The position numbers were made by a program, and so were the translations under genes. A DNA stretch of 64,000 nt from Alicyclobacillus sp. ALC3 (GTDB lineage: Bacteria > Bacillota > Bacilli > Alicyclobacillales > Alicyclobacillaceae): NCBI RefSeq assembly GCF_028751195.1, contig NZ_CP066784.1:1054001-1118000 (forward strand), written 5' to 3'. The notes under the pieces were generated by a model. The model was not told where the DNA came from. It saw only the letters and a list, made by a program, of their open reading frames with translations, and did no database searches. This document shows, piece after piece, positions 18,088 through 27,084 of the stretch. How positions within the stretch are numbered: position 1 is the stretch's first letter; every line of letters starts with the position of its first letter.

Positions 18088-18722
18088 GATTCTGACGCCC
18101 CCTTATACATCCCAAACCTTAAGATATCTAGGTACACGTTTAATTCATCAATCATTGGCTGGAACGAGTGCTCTAGACGTTCATCAACCACATCCGGAAT
18201 AGACGCCATGTATTTCTCCTGCAACCCGAAGCCAACCCACGTAATAAAATTCATCACGTGCTCCCACGTGAGCCCCGGACGGAGTTGGACTTGATGCAAC
18301 ACCTTCTTCAAGTCATCCGCAAATTGTTGCACAAGTGAGAACTGACTTGCCACGACCTTGGCGTATACAGGATGCTTTGGTTCCTTCAAAACCCGCACCA
18401 ATAGTTGATACGTCAGCGGATGGTGATGTATAAATTGCATCTTGTGGAGCGTTGTTCTCCGTATAAAATCAAACAGACTATCCGCCGATACCCGTGGAAT
18501 GCTCTCAAAATAATCCCCCATGCACACATCGCAAACGTAAATGAACAGCGCTTCTTTATCGCTGAAATATTTGAACAATACCCCTTTGGAAATGTCAGCC
18601 CGCTCTACAATGCGGTTGGTGGAAGCTAAATCGAAACCGTACTCGGCAAACTCGGACAGGCTGGCTTGAATGATTTGCTCCTGCTTCTCCTTTGATAAAT
18701 TCCAAAACTGTGATGCTGGCAT
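18084..18722 (-). CDS. TetR-family repressor of the ABC exporter operon
   Basis: A 212-residue protein. The N-terminal helix-turn-helix (about 10-55) reads IIQASLSEFAEYGF then VERADISKGVLFKYFSDKEAL, a TetR pattern. The variable C-terminal ligand domain is all-helical. It is first in an operon with the ATPase and permease. A perfect 18-bp palindrome sits over its own promoter start, implying autorepression relieved by a ligand exported by the pump. The ATG at 18722 follows GGGGTGA. Confidence 0.9.
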   Translation of the reverse strand: MPASQFWNLSKEKQEQIIQASLSEFAEYGFDLASTNRIVERADISKGVLFKYFSDKEALFIYVCDVCMGDYFESIPRVSADSLFDFIRRTTLHKMQFIHHHPLTYQLLVRVLKEPKHPVYAKVVASQFSLVQQFADDLKKVLHQVQLRPGLTWEHVMNFITWVGFGLQEKYMASIPDVVDERLEHSFQPMIDELNVYLDILRFGMYKGASES

Positions 18723-18790
18723 GTAGTCACCCCGATTCATGCACTTCGTTGCAGACCAATACTCCGAGCAGTAATCACATTCAAAACATC

Positions 18791-18842
18791 CGTGACCACG
18801 TGGTCACGACATGATAATAGTTCACAGCGGATCACGTGTCAA
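18791..18842 (-). promoter_or_regulatory. Sigma-A promoter with TetR operator
   Basis: On the minus strand, -35 TTGACA (18842-18837) and -10 TATTAT (18819-18814) are separated by 17 bases, an almost perfect housekeeping promoter. Five bases beyond the -10 lies CGTGACCACGTGGTCACG (18791-18808), a perfect 18-bp palindrome covering the expected start point. Binding there would block transcription of the tetR-ABC operon. Confidence 0.85.
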
Positions 18843-19035
18843 GGATACCTAGATAGTTTACATTCCTTCTCCGACATGCGCCGCCCTAACCTAAGAGCTT
18901 TCACAAAAATGGATTGTTTAACTCACGATACTCCCCGCCAACCGGTCGTGGAGACCCTAGGATGGCTTGCCGTGGGGACAACGGTTTCCCCCAGTAAGCT
19001 CGGACAGGTCGTACCTCCCGCCATGCATGCCGATA

Positions 19036-19737
19036 TCAAACCAGAACCTGCTTCATCCATTCCACGATGCTTCCTCCAAAGGTTTCGCGGATGTGATCCG
19101 TATAGTCCATTGCACTCACCTCACCATGATTGAGCAGAACAGCCATATCCAATAGTGGTTCGACTTCGTCCACCTCGTGAGTCGACAAGACTACAGTTTG
19201 ATTCTCTAGGTCGATGAACGAAATAAGTCCCTTCAAGATGGACTGTCGTACCAATGGGTCGAGTCCCGATAGCGGTTCGTCCATGACAATCAGCGGCACT
19301 TGACGGGATACAGCCAGGACAATTTTCAGACGACCGAGGTTCCCCTTGGAGAGGGTTCTAACGCGTTGATTGCCATCCAGTTGCATAAATGTAAGCATCT
19401 CTGTTGCCTTGGCAACGTTAAAGTCTGCATAGATACCAGCATAATAGTTAACCATCTGACGAACGGTATAAAAGCCGTATACTGCACCCGTGTCCGAAAG
19501 GTAGGATACCTGTCTCGCCATCATCCGATTGATCCGTTTGTTCTGAAACAGGACTTGACCGTCATTCGGATGTAGGAGTCCTGTCATCAGTTTGAGTGTT
19601 GTGGTTTTCCCACTGCCATTCGGACCAATGAGTCCAATGACCATTCCTGTGGGCAAATCAAAGGACAGGTGCCGCACAGCCTCCTTCAGTTGATATCGTT
19701 TCGAGACGTTTTGGAAGGAAACAATCGTGTTTTCCAT
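19036..19737 (-). CDS. ABC transporter ATPase (YtrB-like)
   Basis: A 233-residue ATPase with Walker A GPNGSGKTT, signature LSKGNLGRLK, Walker B LIVMDEPLSGLDP and switch His in LSTHEVDE. It is short, like YtrB-type subunits paired with GntR regulators. It is the third gene of the operon permease-gntR-ATPase. GGAGGTTGCC precedes the ATG at 19737. In Bacillus such operons respond to cell-wall antibiotics; here that is inference. Confidence 0.9.
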   Translation of the reverse strand: MENTIVSFQNVSKRYQLKEAVRHLSFDLPTGMVIGLIGPNGSGKTTTLKLMTGLLHPNDGQVLFQNKRINRMMARQVSYLSDTGAVYGFYTVRQMVNYYAGIYADFNVAKATEMLTFMQLDGNQRVRTLSKGNLGRLKIVLAVSRQVPLIVMDEPLSGLDPLVRQSILKGLISFIDLENQTVVLSTHEVDEVEPLLDMAVLLNHGEVSAMDYTDHIRETFGGSIVEWMKQVLV

Positions 19738-19756
19738 GGCAACCTCCAGTGGAGAG

Positions 19757-20134
19757 TTATTGTTCGAACAAGTCCAAGGTTTGACGGTCTTGCAGGACAC
19801 GTAAAACTTCTTCCAACGTAAATCCCATCTCCCGGATATTGCTGAGAAATGCGGTCACATGACTCGCCATCAGTTCGTCTCGAAGCTCTCGAAGACGACC
19901 TTCGTCACTAGTCACAAAGGTCCCCTGCCCTCTCCGTGTCTCAGCTACAGTAATTCTCTCCAATTCGGTGTATACCCGCTGAATTGTATTGGGATTAACA
20001 CCCACCTTAACCGCCATGTCACGCATAGACGGCAACTTTTCTCCAGGAGAGAGCTCACCGCGTACAATTTGCCTGCAGAGTCTCTGGACCAACTGGAGGT
20101 AGATGGGCTGTGACGAGGTGAATTCCCCCACCAT
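19757..20134 (-). CDS. GntR-family regulator, YtrA type
   Basis: A 125-residue regulator. The winged helix contains PIYLQLVQRLCRQIVRGEL and LPSMRDMAVKVGVNPNTIQR, typical of the small YtrA subfamily with only a short dimerisation tail (about 75-125). GGAGGTGTAATA precedes the ATG at 20134, which excludes the much longer open frame upstream. It lies between permease and ATPase genes. Twin palindromes upstream of the operon are its likely binding site. Confidence 0.9.
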   Translation of the reverse strand: MVGEFTSSQPIYLQLVQRLCRQIVRGELSPGEKLPSMRDMAVKVGVNPNTIQRVYTELERITVAETRRGQGTFVTSDEGRLRELRDELMASHVTAFLSNIREMGFTLEEVLRVLQDRQTLDLFEQ

Positions 20135-20136
20135 TA

Positions 20137-21015
20137 TTACACCTCCATATAGCGTTCGATTAGGAGTCCAGCGATGAAGAACAGGAGGACAACCAAGATG
20201 GCATTGAACACGAAATAGCCGGATACAATCGCTGCCGACGTGTGCCCCGGAAAGAGCGCACGAACATCGGATGGAAACAGGTTCAAGACAGGAAAACTTC
20301 CCCATCCAAACAGTTGTTTATAGAGAGTCGTGTTCTTCAGCGCACCAAGTCCCCAGATAGCACCCAGCACGACTCCAAATCCAACTATCCAGCTGAACTT
20401 CTTTAGTTGATTTCGAACGGCGTACACTGACATATATATCAATGTGACCCACACAGATACATACAATCCGTAACACAGAAGCAACAACATTACATAAAAT
20501 TCAATCCGTGGGAGCTGAGCCACCAAAATCGAGATATGTCGCGGGGACAGGTTCACCAGAGTTATTCCATTCTGCGTATTCAACGTGACTCCGTTACCGC
20601 TTCCATGAGTCTGACTCTGATTGTGCAACGGTGGCAAGGCATGAGCAATGTTAACGGAGTGGAACAGTGCGAGCGCCAGCGAGTAACAAACTACAAAATA
20701 CATGAGTGCGCCTATGAGACTGCTGATGAGTTTAGAACCAAGCATTGCCCAGCCCGACGTAGGGGTATGCAACCACAGAGGCGCGGTTCCTTTGATTTCT
20801 TTGTTTATCCCACGAGCCATTTGTGCCGGGAGCGCCACAAGAGGCGTGAACATCAGGATAACCCCCACTGTGAGCGGAGCCCATGCATGTAAGATGCCCA
20901 AGGAACTACCTGTGAGAACTCCTGCAGTTGCAATCACGGCGACTCCCAGGAAACCAAACCACTGGTTCTTCAAAATCCAAATATCCTTCTTAAGAACGGT
21001 AACCCATACCGACAT
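20137..21015 (-). CDS. ABC-2 type permease of the GntR-controlled operon
   Basis: A 292-residue protein with about six membrane segments, beginning just after a positively charged N terminus (VTVLKKDIWILKNQWFGFLG). A larger extracellular loop (about residues 115-165) contains NQSQTHGSGNG. It is the first gene of the operon, and its stop is two bases before the gntR start. AGGGGTGAAGTCGC precedes the ATG. Confidence 0.82.
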   Translation of the reverse strand: MSVWVTVLKKDIWILKNQWFGFLGVAVIATAGVLTGSSLGILHAWAPLTVGVILMFTPLVALPAQMARGINKEIKGTAPLWLHTPTSGWAMLGSKLISSLIGALMYFVVCYSLALALFHSVNIAHALPPLHNQSQTHGSGNGVTLNTQNGITLVNLSPRHISILVAQLPRIEFYVMLLLLCYGLYVSVWVTLIYMSVYAVRNQLKKFSWIVGFGVVLGAIWGLGALKNTTLYKQLFGWGSFPVLNLFPSDVRALFPGHTSAAIVSGYFVFNAILVVLLFFIAGLLIERYMEV

Positions 21016-21030
21016 GCGACTTCACCCCTT

Positions 21031-21079
21031 GTATTAGTGCACTAATCGAATAGTGCACTAATACACAATGAGGTGTCAA
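21031..21079 (-). promoter_or_regulatory. GntR (YtrA-type) operator and promoter
   Basis: GTATTAGTGCACTA (21031-21044) and TAGTGCACTAATAC (21051-21064) form a perfect 14-bp inverted repeat with a 6-base spacer. Each arm itself contains the palindrome TAGTGCACTA. A TTGACA -35 lies at 21079-21074 on the minus strand, so the operator covers the -10 and start region. The arrangement predicts autorepression of the permease-gntR-ATPase operon. Confidence 0.85.
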
Positions 21080-21117
21080 GCGATGAATTTTCAACAAGAA
21101 CGGTATCATCTCGTATC

Positions 21118-21470
21118 CTACAAAGTCACTATTTCAATCGTCTCCCCTTGTTCGAAAACCCTGACTTCCTTGATGACCGTCCGCAGTAAGTCCCGTCCCG
21201 CTTCCGCACCTAAGTCTTGCACTTCTACACTCGACAGCGAGTCCCAAATTGTCGTCAACCTAGAACGCCGGTACTCAGCTTCTTCGCGCACATCTTTTCC
21301 AGTTATTTGTCAAGCCGCCGCGTTAGGTCTAGCTTCCTTTGATTCAAACCTCGTCTTTCGTTCTGCTCACCCTTTAGTTTTTCGCATATGTCCTGTTCAT
21401 CAATGTCGGGGTCACTGAGGAAGTTCAATAAACGGCGACCCACGACTTCTAGACGCTCAGCTCTGTCAGA
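21118..21470 (-). pseudogene. Remnant of a second SpoIVCA-like recombinase (C-terminal part)
   Basis: About 350 bases align closely with the last part of the intact recombinase gene at 34486-34845, including the same terminal Val-Thr-Leu-stop. The frame is broken by small deletions, for example near 21300. The N-terminal catalytic part is absent. The orientation is the same as the intact gene. It indicates that another element of the same kind once ended here, or that the recombinase was duplicated. Confidence 0.85.
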
Positions 21471-21550
21471 CATACCTGGTAAATACGCGCCTTTTCATAC
21501 CTAACGTGGCCGCCTAGATACCACATCACCGCTCAAAACCAATCTTTCGA

Positions 21551-22204
21551 CTACTGATACTGCATAGTAACAACACCTGAATAGTGGGACAAACTTGATT
21601 GGTTAATGTCTAAGATGCTCACTTCTGTCGTTGTTCGTTGACCCGTCGCTTCAATGAAACTATCTACTTTATCGAATAGTAACATCCCAGGAAGCGACAG
21701 TGCCTTCGTCCGGTAATGCATGGGAATCGTAACAGAAGGTTTTAGTTGTTGAACCACTTTGGCGCCGTCCTGTCCGTTTAAGGTCATTCTGCCTCCGACC
21801 GGGATCATGAGAATGTCAACGTTGTCGATGTCGTGTACCTGCTCCGCCGTTAATAAATGACCTAAATCTCCACAATGGCAGATTGTCAAACCATCCACGG
21901 CAAAGCGAAAGACAATGTTCTCTCCCCTCTTCTTCCCGTGTACATTGTCGTGGTAGGTCTTGAACCCCTTAACGGATACACCGTCCCGCTGATACTCTTT
22001 TGGTTCATTAACCAGCAGATAGTCTCCCGTAGCCACCCGAATTTTATTGTGATCGCCGTGATCATGCGTTACTGCCACGATCTCCGTTTGGATTGGCTTC
22101 GGCATCCGATATCGGATCATTCGATCAAATGGGTCAATTAGAATGCGCACCCCTGCTTCTGAAGTCAATAAAAATGAAGATTGACCAAACCACTTGATTT
22201 GCAT
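21551..22204 (-). CDS. MBL-fold metal-dependent hydrolase (UlaG-like)
   Basis: A 217-residue protein of the UPF0173/UlaG-like group of metallo-beta-lactamase folds. It starts with IKWFGQSSFLL, has the metal motif THDHGDHN near residue 47, CHCGDLGH in the middle, MIPVGG and PMHYRT. The natural substrate is unknown; relatives hydrolyse lactones or phosphodiesters. GGGTGATGAC precedes the ATG at 22204. It stands between the recombinase remnant and the MFS gene. Confidence 0.88.
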   Translation of the reverse strand: MQIKWFGQSSFLLTSEAGVRILIDPFDRMIRYRMPKPIQTEIVAVTHDHGDHNKIRVATGDYLLVNEPKEYQRDGVSVKGFKTYHDNVHGKKRGENIVFRFAVDGLTICHCGDLGHLLTAEQVHDIDNVDILMIPVGGRMTLNGQDGAKVVQQLKPSVTIPMHYRTKALSLPGMLLFDKVDSFIEATGQRTTTEVSILDINQSSLSHYSGVVTMQYQ

Positions 22205-22247
22205 GTCATCACCCTATCCATGTTTTCGGTGGCGTTTGGTGCGCAGT

Positions 22248-23639
22248 TCACGACGCGGCAGTTGCTGATTCTTTCCTAACTGTCTTAAGGCGACGGTCAG
22301 CAATGGTCATGATTAGCGCGATGGCACTTATCGTGGTCATAACGATAGCAATATGATGGAGACCGCCATCCGACACTCTTGTGTGAAAGACAATGCCAAT
22401 TAGTGCAGAGGAAGCAATCGAACCAATGTACCCGAAGGTACGGAGTAACCCTGAAGCTGTCCCGATCTGGTCCGAAGTAACCTGTAGGTACAAAGCGGTC
22501 TGATTGGCACTGGCCATCGTACCCATTGTGACCCCGAACACTGCGGTAATGAGCAAGATCCAGATAATTGAGGTGCTCGTGGTGAGAAAAAGCACCCCAA
22601 ATGAGGCAATGATGGACGAGCCAGCGCAAACAATGAGTGGTCCGCGCACTAAGTTTCTCTTCGAAACTGGAGCTACAATTAAAGCCGAAATCATGCTCAT
22701 GGGCAGAATCAGAAGACCGGCTTCAAGTGATGAGGTTCCACGTGCAGCACCGATCCATTCGGTGACGCCATACAGCACGGTGTAGATGCACAACGTAATT
22801 AGTGAAAATCGAGTGTAGGTACGGGCTAACGCTAAGTTAGCGGCAAGCATACGTACATCGATGAAAGGATGGTCTGTTCGCAGTTCCCACCAAATGAGTA
22901 GAGCGCCGAGTACAACAGCAAGACCAATGGCAACCCAGTCAGGATGGGGAAATGAGAACAGGAATACCATCAGTGCGTTGATGGTTGCAGCGAATCCCAC
23001 GATGCCCGTGATATCAATGCGAGATAAAATCCCACGAACTGTCCGGGAACCCGTGATAGCCCCGTCTCTGGGAATCCAAAGAGTAGCCATGACAAAGGCG
23101 ACGATGGCAAAGGGGATATTCACCAGAAATATGGTTCGCCATCCCCATGCATCCACGAGCACGCCGCCAATAGGGAGTCCCACTGCTGCCGTGATGACCC
23201 CAGCAATCTGAAGTGCACCAAGCACGTTTCCTGGCGGTTTCGACATTCCGACCGATTCCGCACGTCTACGAATGAGAAGCATGGCAGATGGATAGGCGGT
23301 GGAAGTCCCAATGCCAATTAGAATTCGTGATACGATCAACATAGTCAAGTCACGTCCGAAACCGCCGAGAAGCCCCCCTAAAAACACCATGACAATACCT
23401 GTTAGAAAAACCCTACGAGGACCAAACTCCGTGGAAAGCTTTCCGGCAGTGGGTTGAGCGATTGAACTTGCTAGATAGAGAGCGGTTACTAGTATTGTGG
23501 TTTGAGCAACTGAAACACGCATAAATGCCGAGATTGGCACTAATGCGGTGGCTAGCATTGAGCTATTGATTGGGTTCAGCGTTGACCCCATATACATGGG
23601 TGCGACGAATCGCCATGAGAATGGGTTCTCACTCGCCAT
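22248..23639 (-). CDS. MFS efflux transporter
   Basis: A 463-residue protein with 12-14 hydrophobic segments. Motif A-like sequence is in GKLSTEFGPRRVF between helices 2 and 3, and the motif C-like GALQIAGVITAAVGLPIGG suggests a drug:proton antiporter (DHA2-like). The substrate is not predictable. AGGAGTGAAG lies ahead of the ATG. It is divergent from a TetR gene with shared tandem palindromes, so expression is probably induced by the exported compound. Confidence 0.88.
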   Translation of the reverse strand: MASENPFSWRFVAPMYMGSTLNPINSSMLATALVPISAFMRVSVAQTTILVTALYLASSIAQPTAGKLSTEFGPRRVFLTGIVMVFLGGLLGGFGRDLTMLIVSRILIGIGTSTAYPSAMLLIRRRAESVGMSKPPGNVLGALQIAGVITAAVGLPIGGVLVDAWGWRTIFLVNIPFAIVAFVMATLWIPRDGAITGSRTVRGILSRIDITGIVGFAATINALMVFLFSFPHPDWVAIGLAVVLGALLIWWELRTDHPFIDVRMLAANLALARTYTRFSLITLCIYTVLYGVTEWIGAARGTSSLEAGLLILPMSMISALIVAPVSKRNLVRGPLIVCAGSSIIASFGVLFLTTSTSIIWILLITAVFGVTMGTMASANQTALYLQVTSDQIGTASGLLRTFGYIGSIASSALIGIVFHTRVSDGGLHHIAIVMTTISAIALIMTIADRRLKTVRKESATAAS

Positions 23640-23819
23640 GCTTTACTTCACTCCTGTTGTCTGCAACTGATGTGGGGACTACTCATCACCTACCCAATCC
23701 CCGACATCAAGACATGGTCTTCTTCAAGATGCAATACGGCACGGTTTGCCTATCGATTGACTGGGAATGCGGATGAACTCAGGTTGTTGTACCTACCTCA
23801 ATACTCGGCTATATTAAAT

Positions 23820-23865
23820 GGAGATATCTCCTTTTAATATAAGTGGAGATTTCTCCGTTTGTCAA
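23820..23865. promoter_or_regulatory. Tandem TetR operators over the MFS promoter
   Basis: GGAGATATCTCC (23820-23831) and GGAGATTTCTCC (23845-23856) are two near-identical 12-bp palindromes, centres 25 bases apart. Between and around them on the minus strand lie TTGACA (23865-23860) and TATATT (23841-23836) with an 18-base spacer: the MFS promoter. The tetR gene starts to the right. Both directions could be repressed from here. Confidence 0.82.
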
Positions 23866-23906
23866 GCGTGAACGATTTCGCGCAAGGTGCGGAAAGGACA
23901 ATACAA

Positions 23907-24533
23907 ATGAACGAAAGGGATAGAAGCCATACCCGTATAGAACGTCGTGATGCAATTGAGAATCGACAGCGTATATTGCACGCGGCACTTCGATTATTCG
24001 ATCAACATGGTGTGGAAAAAGTGAGCATGAATCAAATCGCCGCAGAAGCTCAGGTCGGTCCCGGAACCCTGTATCGGCGGTACGGCGACAAAAGTGAGCT
24101 ATGTTTGGACTTAATCAAGGACAACGTTGATTTGCTTTTTGAGGACATTGCGTCGTACTTGAAACGAAACAATGATGAACCCCCTAGTCGACGATTGGAG
24201 GAGGTTATCCGCTTTTTTATTCGTTTCCGTGAGAGTAAGGCACAGTTGCTCGCGGGTGTCGAAGATTCCGCCATGCCATTAACAAAGCGGCATAGCTTGC
24301 GGACGCAAAGTCCGATATATAACGAATTGCATCAACTGTTCGTACAATTGTTTAGTGAAATGTCCGTCGCCGACCCGAACCACCCAGACAGTGTCTTTAG
24401 AGCCGATATGTTGCTAACGGCTTTAAACCGGGAATCCTATACATTTCTGCGAGAAGTGCGAGGTTTTACCCCAGAAGCTGTACTAGAGCAAATCTGTTTA
24501 ACGTTTATTAAGTCCGCCGAACCCTTTGATTGA
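23907..24533 (+). CDS. TetR-family repressor of the MFS pump
   Basis: A 208-residue regulator. A basic N-terminal tail is followed by the helix-turn-helix (about 15-65): ILHAALRLFDQHGVEKVSMN and EAQVGPGTLYRRYGDKSEL. The C-terminal helical domain would bind the inducer. The ATG at 23907 with AAAGGA upstream is preferred to an earlier frame opening at 23859, which would include the operator. It is divergent from the MFS gene. Confidence 0.88.
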   Translation: MNERDRSHTRIERRDAIENRQRILHAALRLFDQHGVEKVSMNQIAAEAQVGPGTLYRRYGDKSELCLDLIKDNVDLLFEDIASYLKRNNDEPPSRRLEEVIRFFIRFRESKAQLLAGVEDSAMPLTKRHSLRTQSPIYNELHQLFVQLFSEMSVADPNHPDSVFRADMLLTALNRESYTFLREVRGFTPEAVLEQICLTFIKSAEPFD

Positions 24534-24979
24534 TCCAAGCGAATGATTACTCCTCGCTCTCAACAGTCATAAATCAAAACGGCACGATTGTGCGTCAGCC
24601 TAGCGTGTCAACCTGACTCAGACTGAGCGTTCAGAACGTAACGCAGGAGTTGGGTCATGCATGTTCTAAGAAGCCCTGGTGTCTCTAACAGTCGATGTAA
24701 CAAAACGCCACAGAACAACGTCTGATATGTGTCAGGCGGGACTTCCTATGAATTTAGTCATTAGCCCCCCTAAAAGGCGTAGTTTACCTTATCGCGATCA
24801 TGTAAACTATGCTGGCATTTATAAATAAAAAACCCATGATATCCTTTTGGTGTTAATATGTTAGAGTTCGGACCAATTTTTGTTCACATGCACTAAAGGG
24901 TTCTGACGCGCCAGCTTACAAACTCAATACGCGCTGAACTGCAGGCATCCACAACAATAATGGAGTTGAATTACTGAGC
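24534..24979. other. Non-coding stretch, nothing recognised
   Basis: About 446 bases, AT-rich towards the right, between tetR and the flippase gene. I see no convincing reading frame with a ribosome binding site, no strong hairpin and no clear operator. It may hold the flippase promoter. Confidence 0.4.
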
Positions 24980-26284
24980 ATGATCGGGCGTCTGCTTCGA
25001 ACCGTAGTTTACAAGCTAGGAACATCTGGGCTGTCTTTTTTCATCGGCATCCTTACCGCACATTTACTCACCGTCGGAGAGCGGGGATTTTATAGTAGCG
25101 TGGGAATCACATTGCTACTCGGGAATACATTTATCGAAGGATACGCAAGTTTTTTTAATTTCGGACTCAATCGACTTAAACTCAACCGTCAACATGTCGT
25201 AAGTACCGCCGTTCGACATGTGATTTTGATTTCCTCAGTGAGTTTGCTTGTACTCATCATTGCAACTCCACTTGCATGGAAACATCCATTGGGACTTCAA
25301 ATCTTGTTCGTCCTCGGTGCTTTACCGTTTATAGTGACTTTCTCTTACTGCTCCCGTCTTCTTCAGGCACTGAATGAAATTGACTTGCTTAATCGACTGA
25401 ATCTTATTCAGCCGGCCACTTTGATAGTCGGGCTAATTTTTTTGTCCGGTGAGATACGCAGGGAGCGCAGATTTCCGCATGCCGCGCTCACCATCACACT
25501 TTCGATGTATCTTTTATCCTACCTGTTCGCAGCTCTCATTGCCCTTATAGCAACTAGGCGCAAAGCCTCGGTGTCCCTTCGCCCGAAACGATACGAGAAG
25601 ATTAGTAGCCTCATGATGCCCTACGGTCACCGAGTAGCCACGCAAAACCTTCTCACTCAACTCAATTACCGTGGCGATTTCTACATGGTGGAGTGGCTCG
25701 CGGGATGGAAATCAGCTGGCTGGTACGGAGTCGCCGTTTCTCTCTCCGAACTGCTGTGGCAAGTTTCTCAAAGTTTATCCCTGATCGTGTATACAGGCAT
25801 CGCAAGTGCGGATCACAGGGATTCGATGGCGCTTACCGAACGAACCTTTCGATATTCATTCTGGTTTCTCATCGTAGGTGGCGGACTCATGTATCTGGCG
25901 GCTCCTGTTGTCCCTGTGTTGTATGGTCACAAATTCGCTCGCTCAGTTCCTCTATTTGAAATTCTGCTTATCGGAACAGTCGCATATGGAGCAACCGGGG
26001 TGCTTACACAGTTTTTCACCGACCAACTAGGCAAGGTTAAATACCCGGTATACCTGCAAGGCTGGTGCGTGGTCGTAAACCTTGTAACGTGCTGGTTTCT
26101 CATCCCTCGGTTGGGCATGCGGGGCGGCGCCATTGCCTCCTCCGCCGCGTATATGATGGCTCTCATTTTAACGATTGCGTATTACAGACTGCAGACGAAA
26201 CGTCCACTGCTTAACTTGTTCATCTTTGATGCCGCAGATATCATGCTGTTGCGTAGAATTTTTCAAGGTCCAGCGACGCGGTAG
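24980..26284 (+). CDS. Polysaccharide flippase-like membrane protein (MOP superfamily)
   Basis: A 434-residue protein with about 12 membrane segments. It begins with RTVVYKLGTSGLSFFIGILTA, the usual Wzx/RfbX first helix. Charged loops contain GVAVSLSELLWQVSQSLSLI, and the C-terminal GGAIASSAAYMMALILTIAY resembles MATE/Wzx lipid-linked oligosaccharide flippases. No glycosyltransferase genes are adjacent, so it is orphaned from a polysaccharide cluster. The Shine-Dalgarno sequence is weak (GGAGTT, far upstream), so the start is uncertain. Confidence 0.78.
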   Translation: MIGRLLRTVVYKLGTSGLSFFIGILTAHLLTVGERGFYSSVGITLLLGNTFIEGYASFFNFGLNRLKLNRQHVVSTAVRHVILISSVSLLVLIIATPLAWKHPLGLQILFVLGALPFIVTFSYCSRLLQALNEIDLLNRLNLIQPATLIVGLIFLSGEIRRERRFPHAALTITLSMYLLSYLFAALIALIATRRKASVSLRPKRYEKISSLMMPYGHRVATQNLLTQLNYRGDFYMVEWLAGWKSAGWYGVAVSLSELLWQVSQSLSLIVYTGIASADHRDSMALTERTFRYSFWFLIVGGGLMYLAAPVVPVLYGHKFARSVPLFEILLIGTVAYGATGVLTQFFTDQLGKVKYPVYLQGWCVVVNLVTCWFLIPRLGMRGGAIASSAAYMMALILTIAYYRLQTKRPLLNLFIFDAADIMLLRRIFQGPATR

Positions 26285-26299
26285 GGATGTAGCTTGTAA

Positions 26300-26610
26300 C
26301 TAGGCAGATGCTTTTGAGAAGTATCTCCCGCCCATCTCTACAACAGTCCAGCGCCATACCCTCGGGAGTCCCTGAGATACATAGCAATTTGCCTTCGCAA
26401 TCCAAACTCCCCTCGAACATCACCATACTCCAGCATCTGTAAACCGTCGTCTTGCTGACTTTAAGAGCGTCGGACAAACCATGAACCGATGGCAACCGCG
26501 TCCCTGTGACAATCCTGCCGGACTCGATCTCTTGACGTACAGACTGATAAAGCTGATGATAATATGGAATTTTGCTCTCGGGTTCAAAGGTAAAAATAAA
26601 TTCCAGTGTG
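26300..26610 (-). pseudogene. MocR/GntR regulator remnant (HTH part)
   Basis: Minus-strand translation across two frames gives a GntR N terminus: IPYYHQLYQSVRQEIESGRI, then LPSVHGLSDALKVSKTTVY. This closely resembles the intact MocR at 14.9 kb. After the HTH the frame is disrupted and no PLP domain follows. It is divergent from the mmcQ-like gene. Confidence 0.78.
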
Positions 26611-26686
26611 CGTCACCTCTGACGATTTTGGTCATGTTAACAGATGTCTTCAACATACCATCATGCTGCTTAGCGGGGTGCGTACA

Positions 26687-27046
26687 GTGGCAGTCAATCA
26701 CAGCCACCTCATTGAATTAGGTCTCAAGTTTCCCGGGGCGAGTATGAAATTCCCTTTTCGATTCGATTTGCCCGTACTTTACGTTCGTGGGAAAATGTTT
26801 GCCCTGCTCGGGAAACAGGGGAGCGACCAAAGTGTAAACCTAAAGACATCTCCCGACGAAGCGGGGTGGCAGCGTCAAACATACCCTGGCTCCGTGATTC
26901 CTGGCTATCACATGAATAAGGAACACTGGAATACCGTGATCCTAAATGGGAATGTCCCGGACGATGTCGTGTTGCAAATGCTGCACGAATCTTATCAACG
27001 GGTCGTCAGCAAATTGCCCCACAAGGATAGAATTGGGCTTGAATAG
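26687..27046 (+). CDS. MmcQ/YjbR-family protein
   Basis: A 119-residue protein of the MmcQ/YjbR (DUF419) family, a small CyaY-like alpha/beta fold reported to bind DNA; its cellular role is unclear. Family landmarks are LIELGLKFPGAS, KFPFRFDLPVLYVRGKMFALL, VNLKTSPDE, YPGSVIPGYHMNKEHWNTV and a C-terminal SYQRVVSKLPHK. The GTG at 26687 after GGGGTG gives the family N terminus. Longer frames upstream run into the MocR remnant. Confidence 0.82.
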   Translation: MAVNHSHLIELGLKFPGASMKFPFRFDLPVLYVRGKMFALLGKQGSDQSVNLKTSPDEAGWQRQTYPGSVIPGYHMNKEHWNTVILNGNVPDDVVLQMLHESYQRVVSKLPHKDRIGLE

Positions 27047-27084
27047 GGACGGTGTTGCCACTGGGGACGGTATGCGAACGTCCT

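Noticed and set aside
21118-21470. Functional small plus-strand gene at this place
   Set aside because: The similarity is to the antisense of a plus reading, i.e. a minus-strand recombinase remnant.
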